A stretch of 64,000 nt of DNA from Larix kaempferi. Its lineage: Eukaryota > Streptophyta > Pinopsida > Pinales > Pinaceae. Under the pieces are notes generated by a model. The model was not told where the DNA came from. It made no database searches and saw only the letters and a list, made by a program, of their open reading frames with translations. The stretch is taken from the NCBI GenBank assembly GCA_027924585.1, contig BSBM01000050.1, positions 1,426,001 through 1,490,000 on the forward strand. Direction: 5' to 3'. Of the stretch, positions 23,941 to 36,252 are shown piece after piece (the stretch's first letter is position 1; every line of letters starts with the position of its first letter). Both the position numbers and the translations under genes were made by a program.

Positions 23941-24102
23941 TCTAGGGAGGTATCATCATGCTAGAACACATCTGAATATCATCTAATCATCACGGCTTGT
24001 CTCGTACCGCTCGTCATCATAAGAAAGGTCTATTCCTGTTCATGTGGCTACGACCAACATGACATCCACACAACTCAGTCCGTCGATAAGTGCGATCCAC
24101 AG

Positions 24103-24664
24103 TGTTAGTTTTTCAGAAATTTCAATCTGATCTAGGATCTTAACTGAGAGAATAACATGTACAACATATCTACAGCATATCAATCATGGACATAATAATG
24201 CAAGCACACAAGAGACACAGAGTTTCACTCGGGAAAACCAAGAAGGTGAAAAACCCCGCAACTTCCTCAGAGGTAGATAGAGCAATGATACAACCAAAGT
24301 ACAACCAAAGTACAAGAGATAGTCTTCTCCTAGCAGATAATCCTCCTCCTCACAAGTGCGCCACTTTCTGAGAGAGATAGAAGTGAGTAATGAGTGATCA
24401 AATAGAGATCTCCCGATCTCTATTTATACTTGTCCCGTCCTTCCCAATAAAGTAATGGGGCCGACTTGTCTAGCTTAGCCTAATAACCCATGGTTAACTT
24501 TATCCGCGTCGACCCCACACTTGGTGGTCTAATAACCCATTGAGTATAAGTTACAACACTTATAATATAAATGATGCCACTTCCGTATAGAGGAATAATA
24601 ACATCTCTATAGGAATACAATACACATGGGTAAAATACATTCCAAAGTTACATATACATAAACA
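24103..24664 (-). repeat. copia2 3' LTR (562 bp)
   Basis: tgttagtttttcag ... acataaaca. TATAAATA on the minus strand at 24422-24428. Compared with the partial 5' LTR it lacks about 56 bp near 24550 (a duplicated aataacccat junction), which suggests slippage between short repeats. The PPT follows at 24665-24674. Confidence 0.88.
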
Positions 24665-24894
24665 CTCCCTCTTAACTAGGAAGGTATTTCTCGACACAGA
24701 TCTGCTAGCACAAGTCTTCTTCTCTGGATCATCATCAGCGAATCATCGTCCTCGAATCATCGTCATCGTCACTGCTGCTGCTATCTCAATCAATCTCTGA
24801 ATCTACTCGTCATAGGAAGTTCTACAGAGCCAGTACTTTTTCATACTGGATGCAGGCCCACCACCTGCAGGTGTTCATCATCACTGGCCATACT

Positions 24895-25555
24895 GTGGAA
24901 TCCTCAGGACTTATTACGTGCATCACAAAACCTCGAAAGAGCATCCCAGGCTGTTACGAGCACATAGCTCTACCTGTCGGATCTCCCAGGGCTAGTATTA
25001 TATGTGACTGTCACAAAACCTTAAAAGAGTCTCTTGACTAACCAGAACCCTAGAAAGCATCTGAGGCCTTTTTCATCCTGTCTAGATCTCCAAGACTTAT
25101 TACATGTGACCCCCACTACAAAACCTTAAAAGAGTGTCTTGCCAAGCAAGAACCCTAAAGAGCATCTGATGCCTTTTTCATCCTGTCCATATCTCCAGGA
25201 CTTATTATATGTGGTCATGGAAAAACCTTGAAAGAGCATCCCAGGATTGATTACGAGCACAGAGCTCAACCTATCGGATCTCCCAGGGCTAGGATTACAT
25301 GCCATAGGACAAAACCTCGAAAGAGCATTTTCCAGATCTCCCAGAAAGCTATTATATGCCAGCGGCAAAACCTAGCAAGAGAATTTGCAAACCTCCCAGG
25401 GATAGGATTATATGTCCTCCAAAGCAATTCCTCGAAAGAGCATTTGCCAGATATCCCAGGGCCAGTATTACATGCCATAGGAAAAACCTTGAAAGACGAT
25501 TTGCAAACCTCCCAGGGCTAGGATTATATGCTTATCTGCACAACCTGTTCCATGG
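24895..25555 (-). repeat. copia2 tandem array A
   Basis: About ten degenerate units with aaaacctcgaaagagcat or aaaccttaaaagagt, then atctcccagggctag and tatatg. Homologous in place and sequence to 12985-13565. Confidence 0.85.
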
Positions 25556-25557
25556 CC

Positions 25558-26000
25558 ACAGAGTATCATTCTGATACTCACCATACATCATCCTGATGTA
25601 CACATGATCATCCTGATCATCATCACTACATCGTCCTGATGCATGTTATTTGGAGCAACATCCTGAAGCTCGTCATCCATGATCATCCTGATCATACATA
25701 TGCATCTGCCTGATGCATACATAGTATCTGCCTGATACATATCATCATACATGATCTACCTAATCATACAATGTATCCACCTGATACACATACAAATACA
25801 TGATCCACCTGATCATACCTGATACATATCAACACACATGATCCACCTGATCATACAATGTATCCACCTGATACATATACAGATACATACACATGATTCA
25901 AATGATCATCTCCAGCATCAACATGATGCATACATACATAAATGATCCAACTGATCATATCCAACATCCAACATGATGCATACAAATACAGAGCAGTAAC
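25558..26000 (-). repeat. copia2 tandem array B (TGATCA-rich)
   Basis: Repeats of catgatccacctgatcat and atgtatccacctgatacat with atacatac spacers. Many units are local palindromes around TGATCA. Confidence 0.8.
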
Positions 26001-26101
26001 TGGAGCATTGCCCTGATGCTCATCATCCAGTGCTTACATCCGCAGCCATGTGAAGGATCCTCCTTCCAACATGCTTGGAGTGGCATCAACAAATGTGTCC
26101 A

Positions 26102-27110
26102 TCACTTCTTCCTCGAAGTGTCGTCAATATGAAGAACACCAAGCCTCTCTCTGAAGTACTCGAACTTCACTCTGGCTAGTGGCTTCGTCAGTACATCTGC
26201 AATCTGCTCATCCGTCGCAACATACAAGAGCTTCACTGTTCCTCTCTGCACCATATCCTTGATATAGTGATATTGGATCTCAATGTGTTTCGACCTATTG
26301 TGGAACACCGGGTTCTTAGACAGCTTCACACAACTCTGGTTGTCACAAAAGATACCAGTAGCCTCCAGTGGGAGATCAAATAACTCAGACAGTAGCTTCT
26401 GGAGCCATACTGCCTCACAACTAGCCGAACAAGCTGCAACATACTTTGCTTCGGCTGTAATAAGTGCTATGCAGGACTGCTTCCTGCTAAACCAAGAGAT
26501 CACACCTGATCCCATACTGAAGCAGGACCCATAAGTGCTCTTCCTATCTGCAGCACTGCCTGCCCAATCTGAATCAACATAACCCCGGAGGTTAAAATTT
26601 TGATTCGCATCATACTTGAGCCCATAATCAACTGTACCCTTCAGGTACCTTAGAATATGCTTTACAACAACCAGGTGAACACCTCTGGGATCCGTTAGGA
26701 ATTGGCTCAATGTGTTCATCGCAAAACAAATATCTGGCCTCGTGTTCGTCAGGTACATCAAGGACCCAATCATCTAACGAAACACTGTGACATCAACCAG
26801 ATCAGATGAAGCATCACACAGAAGCTTCAAGTTCGATGCCATAGGTGTGGCCATGGCCTTGCAGTCCATCATCTCGAACCTCTTCAGGATCTCCACTGCA
26901 TACTTCCCTTGTCCAAGGAAGATTCCATCTGCACTCTGCCACACCTCCATACCTAGAAAGTAGTGCATCATCCCCAAGTTCTTCATCTCGAACTCGGCAG
27001 CAAGCTTCCGCTGCATGTCGACAATCAATCTATCCTTACCTGTTACAAACAAGTCATCCACATACAATAGTAGTATCACTGGATTTCCTTCCTCAACCTT
27101 GTAGTATCAC
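26102..27110 (-). pseudogene. copia2 reverse transcriptase (C-terminal part) and RNase H
   Basis: Minus-strand frame from about 27110: [16 protein letters not shown] with the YVDD catalytic pair, then one TAG at 26774. The RNase H part follows: [47 protein letters not shown] and a full C-terminus ending near 26102. Reverse transcriptase upstream of YVDD is lost at a junction near 27111. Nearly collinear with copia3. Confidence 0.88.
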
Positions 27111-27600
27111 TAGATTGCCTTCCAATCTCTACCATAACATTGTTAGGAGTTTGCACTACTCCCAACATGTCAGCAAAGAGGTTTCATTCTAGATAAGTAG
27201 CAATGGAATGTTGTACAATGCCATAGGCCACTTACCCATTACATGCATATTAGTGGTATGCTGTTCATTAATGCAATTATTATAATATGTCAAAATACAC
27301 GACCTAATTCTAGGAACATCAGTATATACATCATTGAACAATATTATTTAACCAATCAAATATGCAAGAAATGATAATTCAAATACTTATCTTTTTTTGT
27401 TTGTTGGGTTGACTCCCTCTTAGTCTTTGCTTCCTCTCTGCAACTCTATTCTGATGTGGATTGTGAGAAATGGTCGAGTCCCTCTGAATATCTGCATCCT
27501 TCCAGAAACTACTGGAGTGTGCTCCTTCTTGATCTTTGCTTCCTGGATTACCTGTCCTTGAACTTATATCCATCCTCGATCACTATGCATGCTTACAAGT
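27111..27600 (-). other. Intron-like filler and integrase scrap in copia2
   Basis: 27115-27440 matches the copia1 filler (15660-16010). At 27420-27480 the minus strand reads HNPHQNRVAERKQRLRGS, the integrase block around the catalytic Glu, with part of an integrase-like frame beyond it. So the filler is attached to the same side of integrase in both elements. Confidence 0.6.
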
Positions 27601-28206
27601 ATCATTATTGTGATATCCTCGAGATCTCATACATAATCATACATTTATTAGTATAATCTCAATACTATCAGAAACACAATAATCTTAAACATGTATAGTA
27701 ATGATCATTTTAAACACAAATAATAAACATTAATATTCAAGGTTTCATGGAATACTTCTTTTACTCATGCATATTCTTATTGACCATTGGACTCTTCTGG
27801 TTAGTCATATCATCAATCAAAGTAAGAAGCATAATATGCCTAAACCCTTGATTACTTAGATTTCTAACTTCATGAATAATCATTATCAACCATACAATAG
27901 TATAAGATCCTAACACAAGGTAGGATTCTAACTTGATATAGTAAAAACATACATGGTTATCATATTTGCTAGTTATGTCTAGCAATGTCTTCTTGTTCTC
28001 TTTAGTGACTTGTGTTAGTAACCTGTATATCTCATAGGTTAAGCATTGTAGAACCAAATTATACATACCTCGTAAGTAGAGCTTCTATGTGATCCATGAC
28101 AATGGATGAATCTTTGTCTTCATGTCACCATGGTCATATGTTCTTGAACATGATTTGTATTTCTTGATGTACCTTTCATGTTAGCGGACAACATCAACCT
28201 CATACA
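27601..28206. other. Unassigned filler in copia2 where PBS, gag and leader should be
   Basis: AT-rich and non-coding; its one longer frame (27761-28066, minus) has no family features that I recognise. It joins directly to the truncated 5' LTR at about 28207, so the PBS is gone. Confidence 0.5.
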
Positions 28207-28802
28207 ACATGTACAACATATCTACAGCATATCAATCATGGACACAATAATGCAAGCACACAAGAGACACAGAGTTTCACCGGGGAAAACCAAGAAGGTG
28301 AAAAACCCCGCAACTTCCTCAGAGATAGATAGAGCAATGATACAACCAAAGTACAACCAAAGTACAAGAGATAGTCTTCTCCTAGCAGATGATCCTCCTC
28401 CTCACAAGTGCGCCACTTTCTGAGAGAGATATAAGTGAGTAATGAGTATCTCCTGATCTCTATTTATACTTGTCTTGTCCTGCCCAATAAAGTAATGGGG
28501 CCGACTTGTCTAGCTTAGCCTAATAACCCATGGTTAATTTAATCCGCGTCGACCCCACACTTGGTGGTCTAATAACCCATTTACCCGCATGAATCATACA
28601 GGGCTGACCCCATCAAGGTGGTCTAATAACCCATCAAGTATAAGTTACGACACTTATAATATAAATAACGACACTTCCGTATAGAGGAATAATAACATCT
28701 CTATAGGAATACAAACACTTCCGTAGAGAGGAATAATAACATCTCTATAGGAATACAATACACATGGGTAAAATACATTCTGAAGTTACATATACATCAA
28801 CA
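28207..28802 (-). repeat. copia2 5' LTR, inner end missing
   Basis: Aligns with the 3' LTR from catgtacaacatatc onward; the about 50 bp next to the PBS are missing. A tandem doubling of about 42 bp (cacttccgta ... tctctatagg) is at about 28672-28756. TATAAATA is at 28462-28468. Confidence 0.85.
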
Positions 28803-28807
28803 CACAG

Positions 28808-29110
28808 TTCACACAAAACTCATATCGGTCCACACAAAACCACAATCCACATAGGACAAGGAGTTCACACAGAACTCAGGAGTTCACATAGAACTCATAT
28901 CGGTCCACAGAACCATAATCCACACAGGACAAGTTCACATAGAACTCATGAGTTCACACATAACTCATATCGATCCACAGAGAACCACATTCTAGATAGG
29001 ACACAGAGTTCACATAGAAATTAGAAGTTCACACATAACTCATATCGGTCCACATAGAACCACAGTCCATACAGGACACAAAGTTGAAACAAAAATTAGG
29101 AGTTCAGCTC
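28808..29110 (-). repeat. copia4 3' tandem array (GGTCCACA type)
   Basis: About four degenerate units of 65-80 bp with gttcacac.gaactca, tatcggtccacaga and accacaatccacataggac. It lies between copia4 RNase H and its PPT, the place where copia1-3 carry arrays A and B, but the sequence is unrelated. copia2 is inserted at its edge. Confidence 0.8.
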
Positions 29111-29189
29111 CATCTCCCTCTCAAGGAGGGACACATTATTCTCCTAGTCTCATGGAGAATGTCACACCAATGCCACAACCATCAACACT

Positions 29190-32100
29190 CCTTCTCACCG
29201 AGGGAGGCATTCTCTACCACTCCAAGCCGATCACAAAAGTACACAAACTTCACTTTGGAAAGAGGCTTGGCGAGCATGTTTGGAACCTGATCCTCTGTAG
29301 GAATATATAGGAGCTAAATTGATCCTGTATATACCATATTTCTAATGTAGTGGTACTTGATCTCTACATGCTTCGGCCTGTCATGAGATACAGGATTCAT
29401 TGAAAGCTTCACACAACTTTGATTATCACAGTGAATCACGGTTGGCTTAAGCATCTGATCAAACAATCCTGCAAGGAGTTTCTGAAGCCATACTGCTTCC
29501 CTATTGGAAACATTCACTGCAATATATTTAGCCTCATCTGTACTCAGTGCTACTGAGGTCTGCTTCCTACTACACCAGGAAATCACCCCAGAACCCAAAC
29601 TGAAGCAACATGTGGAGGTGCTCTTCCTATCCACAGTAATCCCTGCCCAATCAGAATCTGAATAGCCTTGCAATCTCATATCACTACTGGAAGCATATCT
29701 TAGTCCATATTCTACAGTACCACGCAAGTACCTTAGCACATGCTTTGCAACAACCCAATGTACCTGTCTTGGTTCACACATAAACTAACTGAGAGCATTC
29801 ATTGCAAAGCAGATATCTGGTCTAGTGTTAACTAGAGACATCAATGAACCGATCAACTGTCTGTACATGGTGGGATCTATCAAGTCTGAATCGAAAGTTG
29901 AGTCATTCAACTTCTTCAGGTTCGCCTCCATAGGTGTGGCCATGTACTTACAGTTCATCATCTCAAATCTCCTAAGGATATTAATAGTATACTTCCCTTG
30001 AATCAGAAAGATCTCATCACGTCTCTTCCACACCTCTAATCCCAAGAAGCAATGCATCAAACCAAGGTCCTTCATCTCGAACTCAGAGGCTAGCTTCTTC
30101 TTGCACCACTCAATAAGTTTCTCATCTCTAGCGAGAAACAAGTCATTGACATAAAGCACTAGGATCAAGGGATTTCCATCCACAACCTTGTAGTAAAGGT
30201 TGGATTCTGCCACACTCTTGGTGAATGCCAAGCTCATAATATATCCATCAATCCTAGCATACCAAGCACGTTGTTCCTACTTCAGTCCGTACAGGGCCTT
30301 CTTCAGTATGCACGCATGGGACTCCTTCCCATGAATCACAAAACCCTCTGGATGCTCAATGCAGACCTCTTCCTCGATCATACCATTGAGGAAGGCTATC
30401 TTCACATCCATCTGATGTAGCTTCCATCCCATAGTTGAATTAAGAGAAATGATTGTCCCGATGGAAGTGTCCCTAGTGACAAGAGCAAAGGTCTCGTCAT
30501 AATCAACTCCCTCTTTCTCTAGCCACAAATCTCACTTTGTGCTTCTCAAGCCTCCCATCAACTGCATGCTTAATCTTGTAAATCCACTTGGAAGTCACTA
30601 CTGACTTCCCTTCAGGTCTCAACACAACTTCCCACACATCATTCTTCATGATGGATTGATATTCTTCCATCATGGCATATTTCCACACATGTTGGATGGC
30701 AGCCTCCTCATAGTTGGAAGGCTCAGAATCAATGATGTGGGACATTAGTGCAACATATCCTGAAAATCTGTGAGGCCTCTTGCTCTCCCTGAAAGAACCA
30801 CGGGGAGCTGCAATTTTCTTTGCATCCTCCAGATCCTGATGAGCCCAAACATGCCTCTTCCGGTCTACAACAATATCTCTAGGAACATCTGTCGGCTTTA
30901 CTGGATCAACATGATCAATCAGATCTATAGGATCCCTCTGAACTGCTAAAGAGGTTGGGGGAGATGTTACCATCTCCTTTGGAGCTACTTGCTCCCCATT
31001 GTCAATTTCCATAGGAGATTCTCTGGCTGTTCTGAAGGATGCCTCCTCTTTGAAGGAGACATATCTGCTAACCTCAATCTGTCTCTGACCTGGAATATAG
31101 ATTCTGTAAGCCTTTGAAGACTCATTATATCCCACAAATGTACCCTTCTTTTCTGAAGGTTCTAACTTTGTCCTCATTTCCTTGGGCACATGAATGTATA
31201 CCGGACAACCAAATATTCGCAAGTGTCCAACTTCTAGCTTCACACTTGTGAAGGATTCTTTTGGAGTCATGTTCCTCAATATCTTATGAGGACCTCTATT
31301 CTCAACATATACTGCGGTACTGGAAGCTTCTTCCCATAAGAACATAGGCAGGTTCTGGTCATGAATCATAGCTTTGACTGCTTCCACGATTGACCTTTTC
31401 TTCCTCTCTGCAACCCCATCCTGTTGAGGGTTGTAAGAAACAATACACTCCCTCTTAATTCCTGCTTCCCTACATAAATCACTGAAATTTGAGGAGGTGT
31501 ACTCTACTCCATTATCAGACCTTAGAACCTTAATCCTTTTCCCAGATAGGTTCCCAACCCATGCCTTGAATTCCTTGAACATGTTCAAAATTTCTTCAAA
31601 TTCCTTGGACTTCAAGATGTAAATCCAAGTCTTTCGAGAGTAGTCGTCGATGAAGATCACATAATACCAAAATCCTCCCAAGGAGGCTATTGACACGGGT
31701 CCACACAATTCAGAGTGTACCAACTCCAATATTCCCTTGGACCTATTGTCACTGTTTTGAAAAGAACCCTTGGCATTCTTGCCAAGTGGACACCCTCTGC
31801 AAATTCCATCATGCTTAACTTGGAGTTCGGGAAGGCCTGTAACCATATTCGTTAAAGGTGGAAGAGTTCTATAATGTAGGTGAGCAAGTCTTTTGTGCCA
31901 TAGCTCACTCAAACTGAGGGAATTGTGAACTAGAGCCTGTATTGGCCGTATCGTCAATCTGAATAAGATTTCTTCACGAACACCAATTACATGAGATGAA
32001 TCAATAGTGGATTTATTGTGCCATGCAAGAACCTTTCCATCTGAGAAGGAAACTTTGTATCCCTTGTCTTCCAGAGTAGAAATGGAGACAAGGTTTCTTT

Positions 32101-33211
32101 TCATTCCTGGTGCATAAAGCACTTCACCCAAATAAAGGGAATCACCAGAGTCTAACTAGAAGGAAGTGGCCCTAGTTCCCTTCGCAATATATCTGACATC
32201 ATCTCCAAGTACAACTCGTAGGTGTGACTCTCTCTCATCTAGGTTTGAGAGGAACTCCATATAACCTGTCATATGCTTAGAAGCACCACTATCTAATAAC
32301 CAAGTATTACTATTAGTAGGAACAATACTTGAGAGAGCTGAGATGAAGAAAAACTCTTTTGCATTCCTTGACTTCTTTGGTGGAGTCGCTTCATCAACAT
32401 TGGTGGTAGAGGCAATCTGCTTTCGCTTCTTTGAGGTACATTGTCTTGCATAGTGACCATGCTTTCTGTAGTTATAACATTGAATGTGTGAAAGATCCTT
32501 CTTCTTATTTTTCTCTGGAATTGGACTTGATCTTTCACCTTTACCTTTTCTACCAAAGCTCTGCTTTACTTTTCCTTTTTCTTTTCCCTTCTTGGCATGT
32601 GCAGCAAGAGCTTGGATTTCTTCATGATGAGAGGCATGGGCATTGTTTCTGGATGTAAGTGTGGTCTCTTCTTGTGTACAATCTACCCACAAACAATCAA
32701 ACTTGGGTAGCTCAGATCTCCCAATCACACTTTGAATGAATGGTTCCCAAGAATGAGGGAGACCATTTAGAGCCATCATGACTAATTCTTTATCTGCAAT
32801 TATTTCTCCAATGGTGCCCAATTGATCCCTGATTTTTGAAATCTTCATGAAGTAGGATGCAATAGAATCTAATTTGGTCATCTTCACATTTGAGAGTTGT
32901 TGTCTCAAGGCATGAGCCCTATTGACATTTGTATTCTCAAATAACTTCTTCAAGGTATCAAACATGGCTTTAGCTGTCTTCTTTTGAGAGATTTGAGGGA
33001 TCAAATGATCCTTGATTGAATCTATTAGAATTCTTCTTGTCTTGGCATCACTTTTCTTCGATTGAGCCTTTCTTGCTTCTTCTAGTTCTGTTGTTCCTTC
33101 GTCAACAATGTTTAGAAGATCACTTTCTTCTAAGACAATAAGTACCTTGGACTTCCATGAGTTGAAGTTGGAAGCCCCATTAAGTCTATCTTCAACCTTG
33201 ATGCTAGTCAT
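29190..33211 (-). pseudogene. copia4 gag-pol polyprotein, broken
   Basis: Gag starts at 33211 (KVEDRLNGASNFNSWKSK). The zinc knuckle CYNYRKHGHYARQC (second Cys changed to Tyr) is near 32450, and the protease WLLDSGASKHMTG near 32280. Integrase shows LWHKRLAHLHYRTLPP with CRGCPLGK, FIDDYSRKTWIY, LRSDNGVEY and GVAERKKRS (near 31410). Reverse transcriptase shows the YVND variant of YVDD (VLYVNDLFLA near 30160). RNase H shows GYSDSDWAGITVDRKS and [13 protein letters not shown]. Breaks: TAG at 32156, a frameshift near 30520, TAG at 30277, TAG at 29785 and TAG at 29314. The reading frame is otherwise the same before and after each stop. Confidence 0.92.
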
Positions 33212-33582
33212 CTTGACTGAAGGATGAAAAACTTAGATCTGAATTTTGTTGTAGAAACCCTAACAGGAGCTAGGTCAAAAATGAAATTTGGAATTTGGAA
33301 AATCTGATTCCACAGATGGATGCGCCCTCATAGGGTGAGTTGAGTATCCCTCCTTTTCTTCTGGATCCGTGGACAAAACAACTCACAAACTGAAACCCTA
33401 ATTTCTGCAATTTCTAAAGAATTTAGGTCAAAACTGAAACTTCACAAATATGGGATTTGCCTCCATAGAAAGGTGCACCCTCCTAGGGCGGGTTTTCCCA
33501 ATAACTCTTTTCGAGACACTCTTGGATGGAGGGGTCCAAACCAGGATGCCCTAGTTTCCGACAATTGTGTCTATTCAACACT

Positions 33583-33594
33583 GCTCTGATACCG
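33583..33594 (-). other. copia4 primer-binding site
   Basis: Minus-strand CGGTATCAGAGC, one base from the initiator tRNA-Met site, directly against the LTR. Confidence 0.8.
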
Positions 33595-34067
33595 TGTTAG
33601 ATTTTAAGATATAATTTTCATTTCTTTCAACTTTAACTACAAATAAGGATCACTGAAAGAATAACCATGCACAGAAGCACAATAACACAATGAATTTACC
33701 CGGGGAAAACCCAAACTCGGGAAAAACCCAACCACCCTTTCTTATTCAGATATTCAGTACAATGTACATGTACATCAGATATAATAGTGATCTAGAACAA
33801 GAGACATCACATAGAAAGATGATGCCAAAGAAAGAACCCCATAAAATAGTATTCTACAACCCTTGAGCGAACTTCTTCCTTGCTTGAGTGAACAAATGAG
33901 GAGGGTGTCACCCTTTATTTATACTTTATTTTGGATAACTTTTTCACTGGGGCCAACTTATCTATTTTGTCTGGGCCGACTTGTCTTCTAGGATAATAAA
34001 TTACAATTTATTAATTTTTTTTGTTGGGCTGACTTGGCTAGAAAGGATACCTCACGTAGCTACAAAC
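33595..34067 (-). repeat. copia4 5' LTR, main part
   Basis: Starts tgttagatttt; TATAAATA at 33917-33923. It is cut by copia3 at 34067. The last seven bases lie at 41458-41464, so the full length is 480 bp against 482 for the 3' LTR. Confidence 0.9.
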
Positions 34068-34670
34068 TCTTAAATTTTGAGCTTTAATTCACAATACTCT
34101 AGGATATTTGCTGAGAGAATAACATATACAGTATATCAATGCATGACAATCACAATAAGCATGACAAGCATCATAAGAATCAAAAGCATGAGAGACAAGA
34201 GACACAGAGTTTCCGTAGGGAAAACCCTAAGGTGAAAAACCCCACAACTTCCTCAGAGATAGAGAGAGCAATGGCTCAACCAAAGTACAACCAAAATACA
34301 CTGAGATAGTCTCCTAGTAGCAGATGATCCTCCTCCTCACTAGTGCGCCACTTTCTGAGTGAGAGTGAGTTACTTTTCCGAGTGAGTAAAATAGAGATCT
34401 CCGATCTCTATTTATACTAACCTTTTTTCCCAGTGACCTTATGGGGCTGACTTGTCTAGCTAGGTACATCCACACTATAATATATATAATTCAGGGCCAA
34501 CCCCACATGGTGGTCTAATAACCCATCGACAAGTACACACACTTGCGACACTTGTCAATCCACATGACGACACTTCCTTATAGAGGAATGACACATCTCT
34601 TATAAGGGTACAATAAATATATATAAAATACACAGATGAAATACATTCCGAAGTTACATATACATCAACA
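34068..34670 (-). repeat. copia3 3' LTR (603 bp)
   Basis: tcttaaattttgag ... catcaaca, with the terminal TG mutated to TC on the plus strand. TATAAATAGAGAT on the minus strand at 34410-34416. The PPT adjoins at 34671-34680. Confidence 0.92.
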
Positions 34671-34680
34671 CTCCCTCTTA
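34671..34680 (-). other. copia3 polypurine tract
   Basis: Minus-strand TAAGAGGGAG directly against the 3' LTR. Confidence 0.8.
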
Positions 34681-34894
34681 ACTAGGAAGGTATTTCTCGA
34701 CACACTTCTGCTAGAAAAGTTTTCTTCTCGAGATCATTGTCATCGATGCATCGTTATCATCATCGTCACTGCTGCTGCTATCTCAACCAATCTCTGACTC
34801 TACTCGTCATAGGAAGTTCTACAAAGCCAATCCTTTTTCATACTGGATGTAGGCCCATCACCTGCAGGTCTTCATCATCACTGGCCATACTATG

Positions 34895-35578
34895 GAATTT
34901 TCAGGATTTATTACGTGCGTCACAAAACCTGGTTGCAGCATCCCAGGCTATTACGAGCACACAACTCTACCTGTAGGATCTCCCAGGAGCACATTACATG
35001 TGACCCATCACAAAACCTAGCTGAAGCATCCCAGGATGTTACGAGCACAAGGCTCTACCTGTCGGATCTCCCAGGAGCACATTACATGTGATCTCACCAC
35101 AAAACCTGGCTGAAGCATCCCAGGCTGTTACGAGCACAGAGCTCTACCTGTCGGATCTCCCAGGAGCACATTACATGTGGTCCACCACAAAACCTGGCTG
35201 AAGCATCTGAGGCCTTTTTCATCCTGTCCAGATCTCCCAGGAGCAAATTACATGTGGTCATGGCAAAACCTGGTTGAAGCATCTGAGGCCTTTTTCATCC
35301 TGTCCAGATCTCCCAGGAGCAAGTTACATGCCATAGGAAAAAACCTCGAAAGAGCATCTGCCAGATATCCCAGGGCAACAAATTACATGCCATAGGAAAA
35401 ACCTCAAAAGACTATCTGCAGATCTCCTAGGGCACAAATTATATGTCCTCCCAAGCAAAACCTCGAAAGAGCATTTGCCAGATGTCCCAGGGTACGAATT
35501 ACATGCCATAGGAAAAACCTCGAAAGACCATCTGCAAATCTCCCAGGGCACAAATTACATGCTTTCCTGCACAACCTG
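34895..35578 (-). repeat. copia3 tandem array A
   Basis: Nine or ten units with aaaacctggctgaagcat or aaaacctcgaaagagcat, then gatctcccaggagcaaatt and acatg. The left half has units of about 60-70 bp with the tgaagcat variant and the right half the gaaagagcat variant, so the array has two sub-blocks. Confidence 0.88.
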
Positions 35579-35584
35579 ATCCAC

Positions 35585-36145
35585 AGACACAAAGTATCAT
35601 TTGATACTCATCATACATCATCCTGATGTACACATGATCACCCTGATCATCATCACTGCAACATCCTGCTGCATGTCATCTGGAGAAGCTCGTCATCCAT
35701 GATCATCTTGATCATACAATGCATCCATCTGATGCACACCACGTATCTACCTGATACATATCATCATACATAGTGTATCCACCTGATACATAGATACATG
35801 ATCCACACAATGTATCCATCAACATGACCTACCTGATCATACCTGATACATATCAATATACATGATCTACTTGATCATACAATGTATCCACCTGATACAT
35901 ATATAGATACATGGTCCAAGCATCCAACATGATGCATATACAAAATACATACACATGATCCAACTGATCATATCCAGCATCCAACATGATGCATACATAC
36001 ATACATAAAAATGATCCAACTGATCATATCCAGCATCCAACATGATGCATACATACATATACAAAAATGATCCAACTGATCATATCCAACATCCAACATG
36101 ATGCGTACATATATATAAAAATGATCCAACTGATCATATCCAAGC
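35585..36145 (-). repeat. copia3 tandem array B (TGATCA-rich)
   Basis: Starts with short units like those of copia1 and copia2. It ends with four near-identical units that begin atgatccaactgatcat at 35954, 36011, 36067 and 36121 (periods 57, 56 and 54 bp). The spread of near-identical units suggests recent expansion. Confidence 0.88.
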
Positions 36146-36252
36146 AAAAACCAGAACATCATCCTGATGCTCGTCATCCAGCCCTTACATCCACATCCAT
36201 GTGAAGGATCCTCCTTCCAACATGCTTGGAATGGCTTCAGCAAATGTGTCCA

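Larger units (their letters stand above)
24103..28802 (-). mobile_element. copia2: deleted Copia element nested in copia4
   Basis: Outer LTR ends at 24103 and 28802 with a perfect CACAG duplication (24098-24102, 28803-28807). It keeps the 3' LTR, PPT, arrays A and B, RNase H, the C-terminal part of reverse transcriptase, an integrase scrap and part of the 5' LTR. The PBS, gag, protease and most of pol are missing, replaced by non-coding filler at 27111-27400 and 27600-28206. It belongs to the same group as copia1 and copia3. Confidence 0.9.

Noticed and set aside
27761-28066. 101-codon minus-strand ORF in the copia2 filler
   Set aside because: AT-rich, no recognisable domain, and not found in related elements.
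35867-36243. Cys/Tyr-rich ORFs with repeated MYVCIMLDAGYDQLDHF-like units
   Set aside because: They are translations of the TGATCA-rich array B of copia3 with no start context or conservation.
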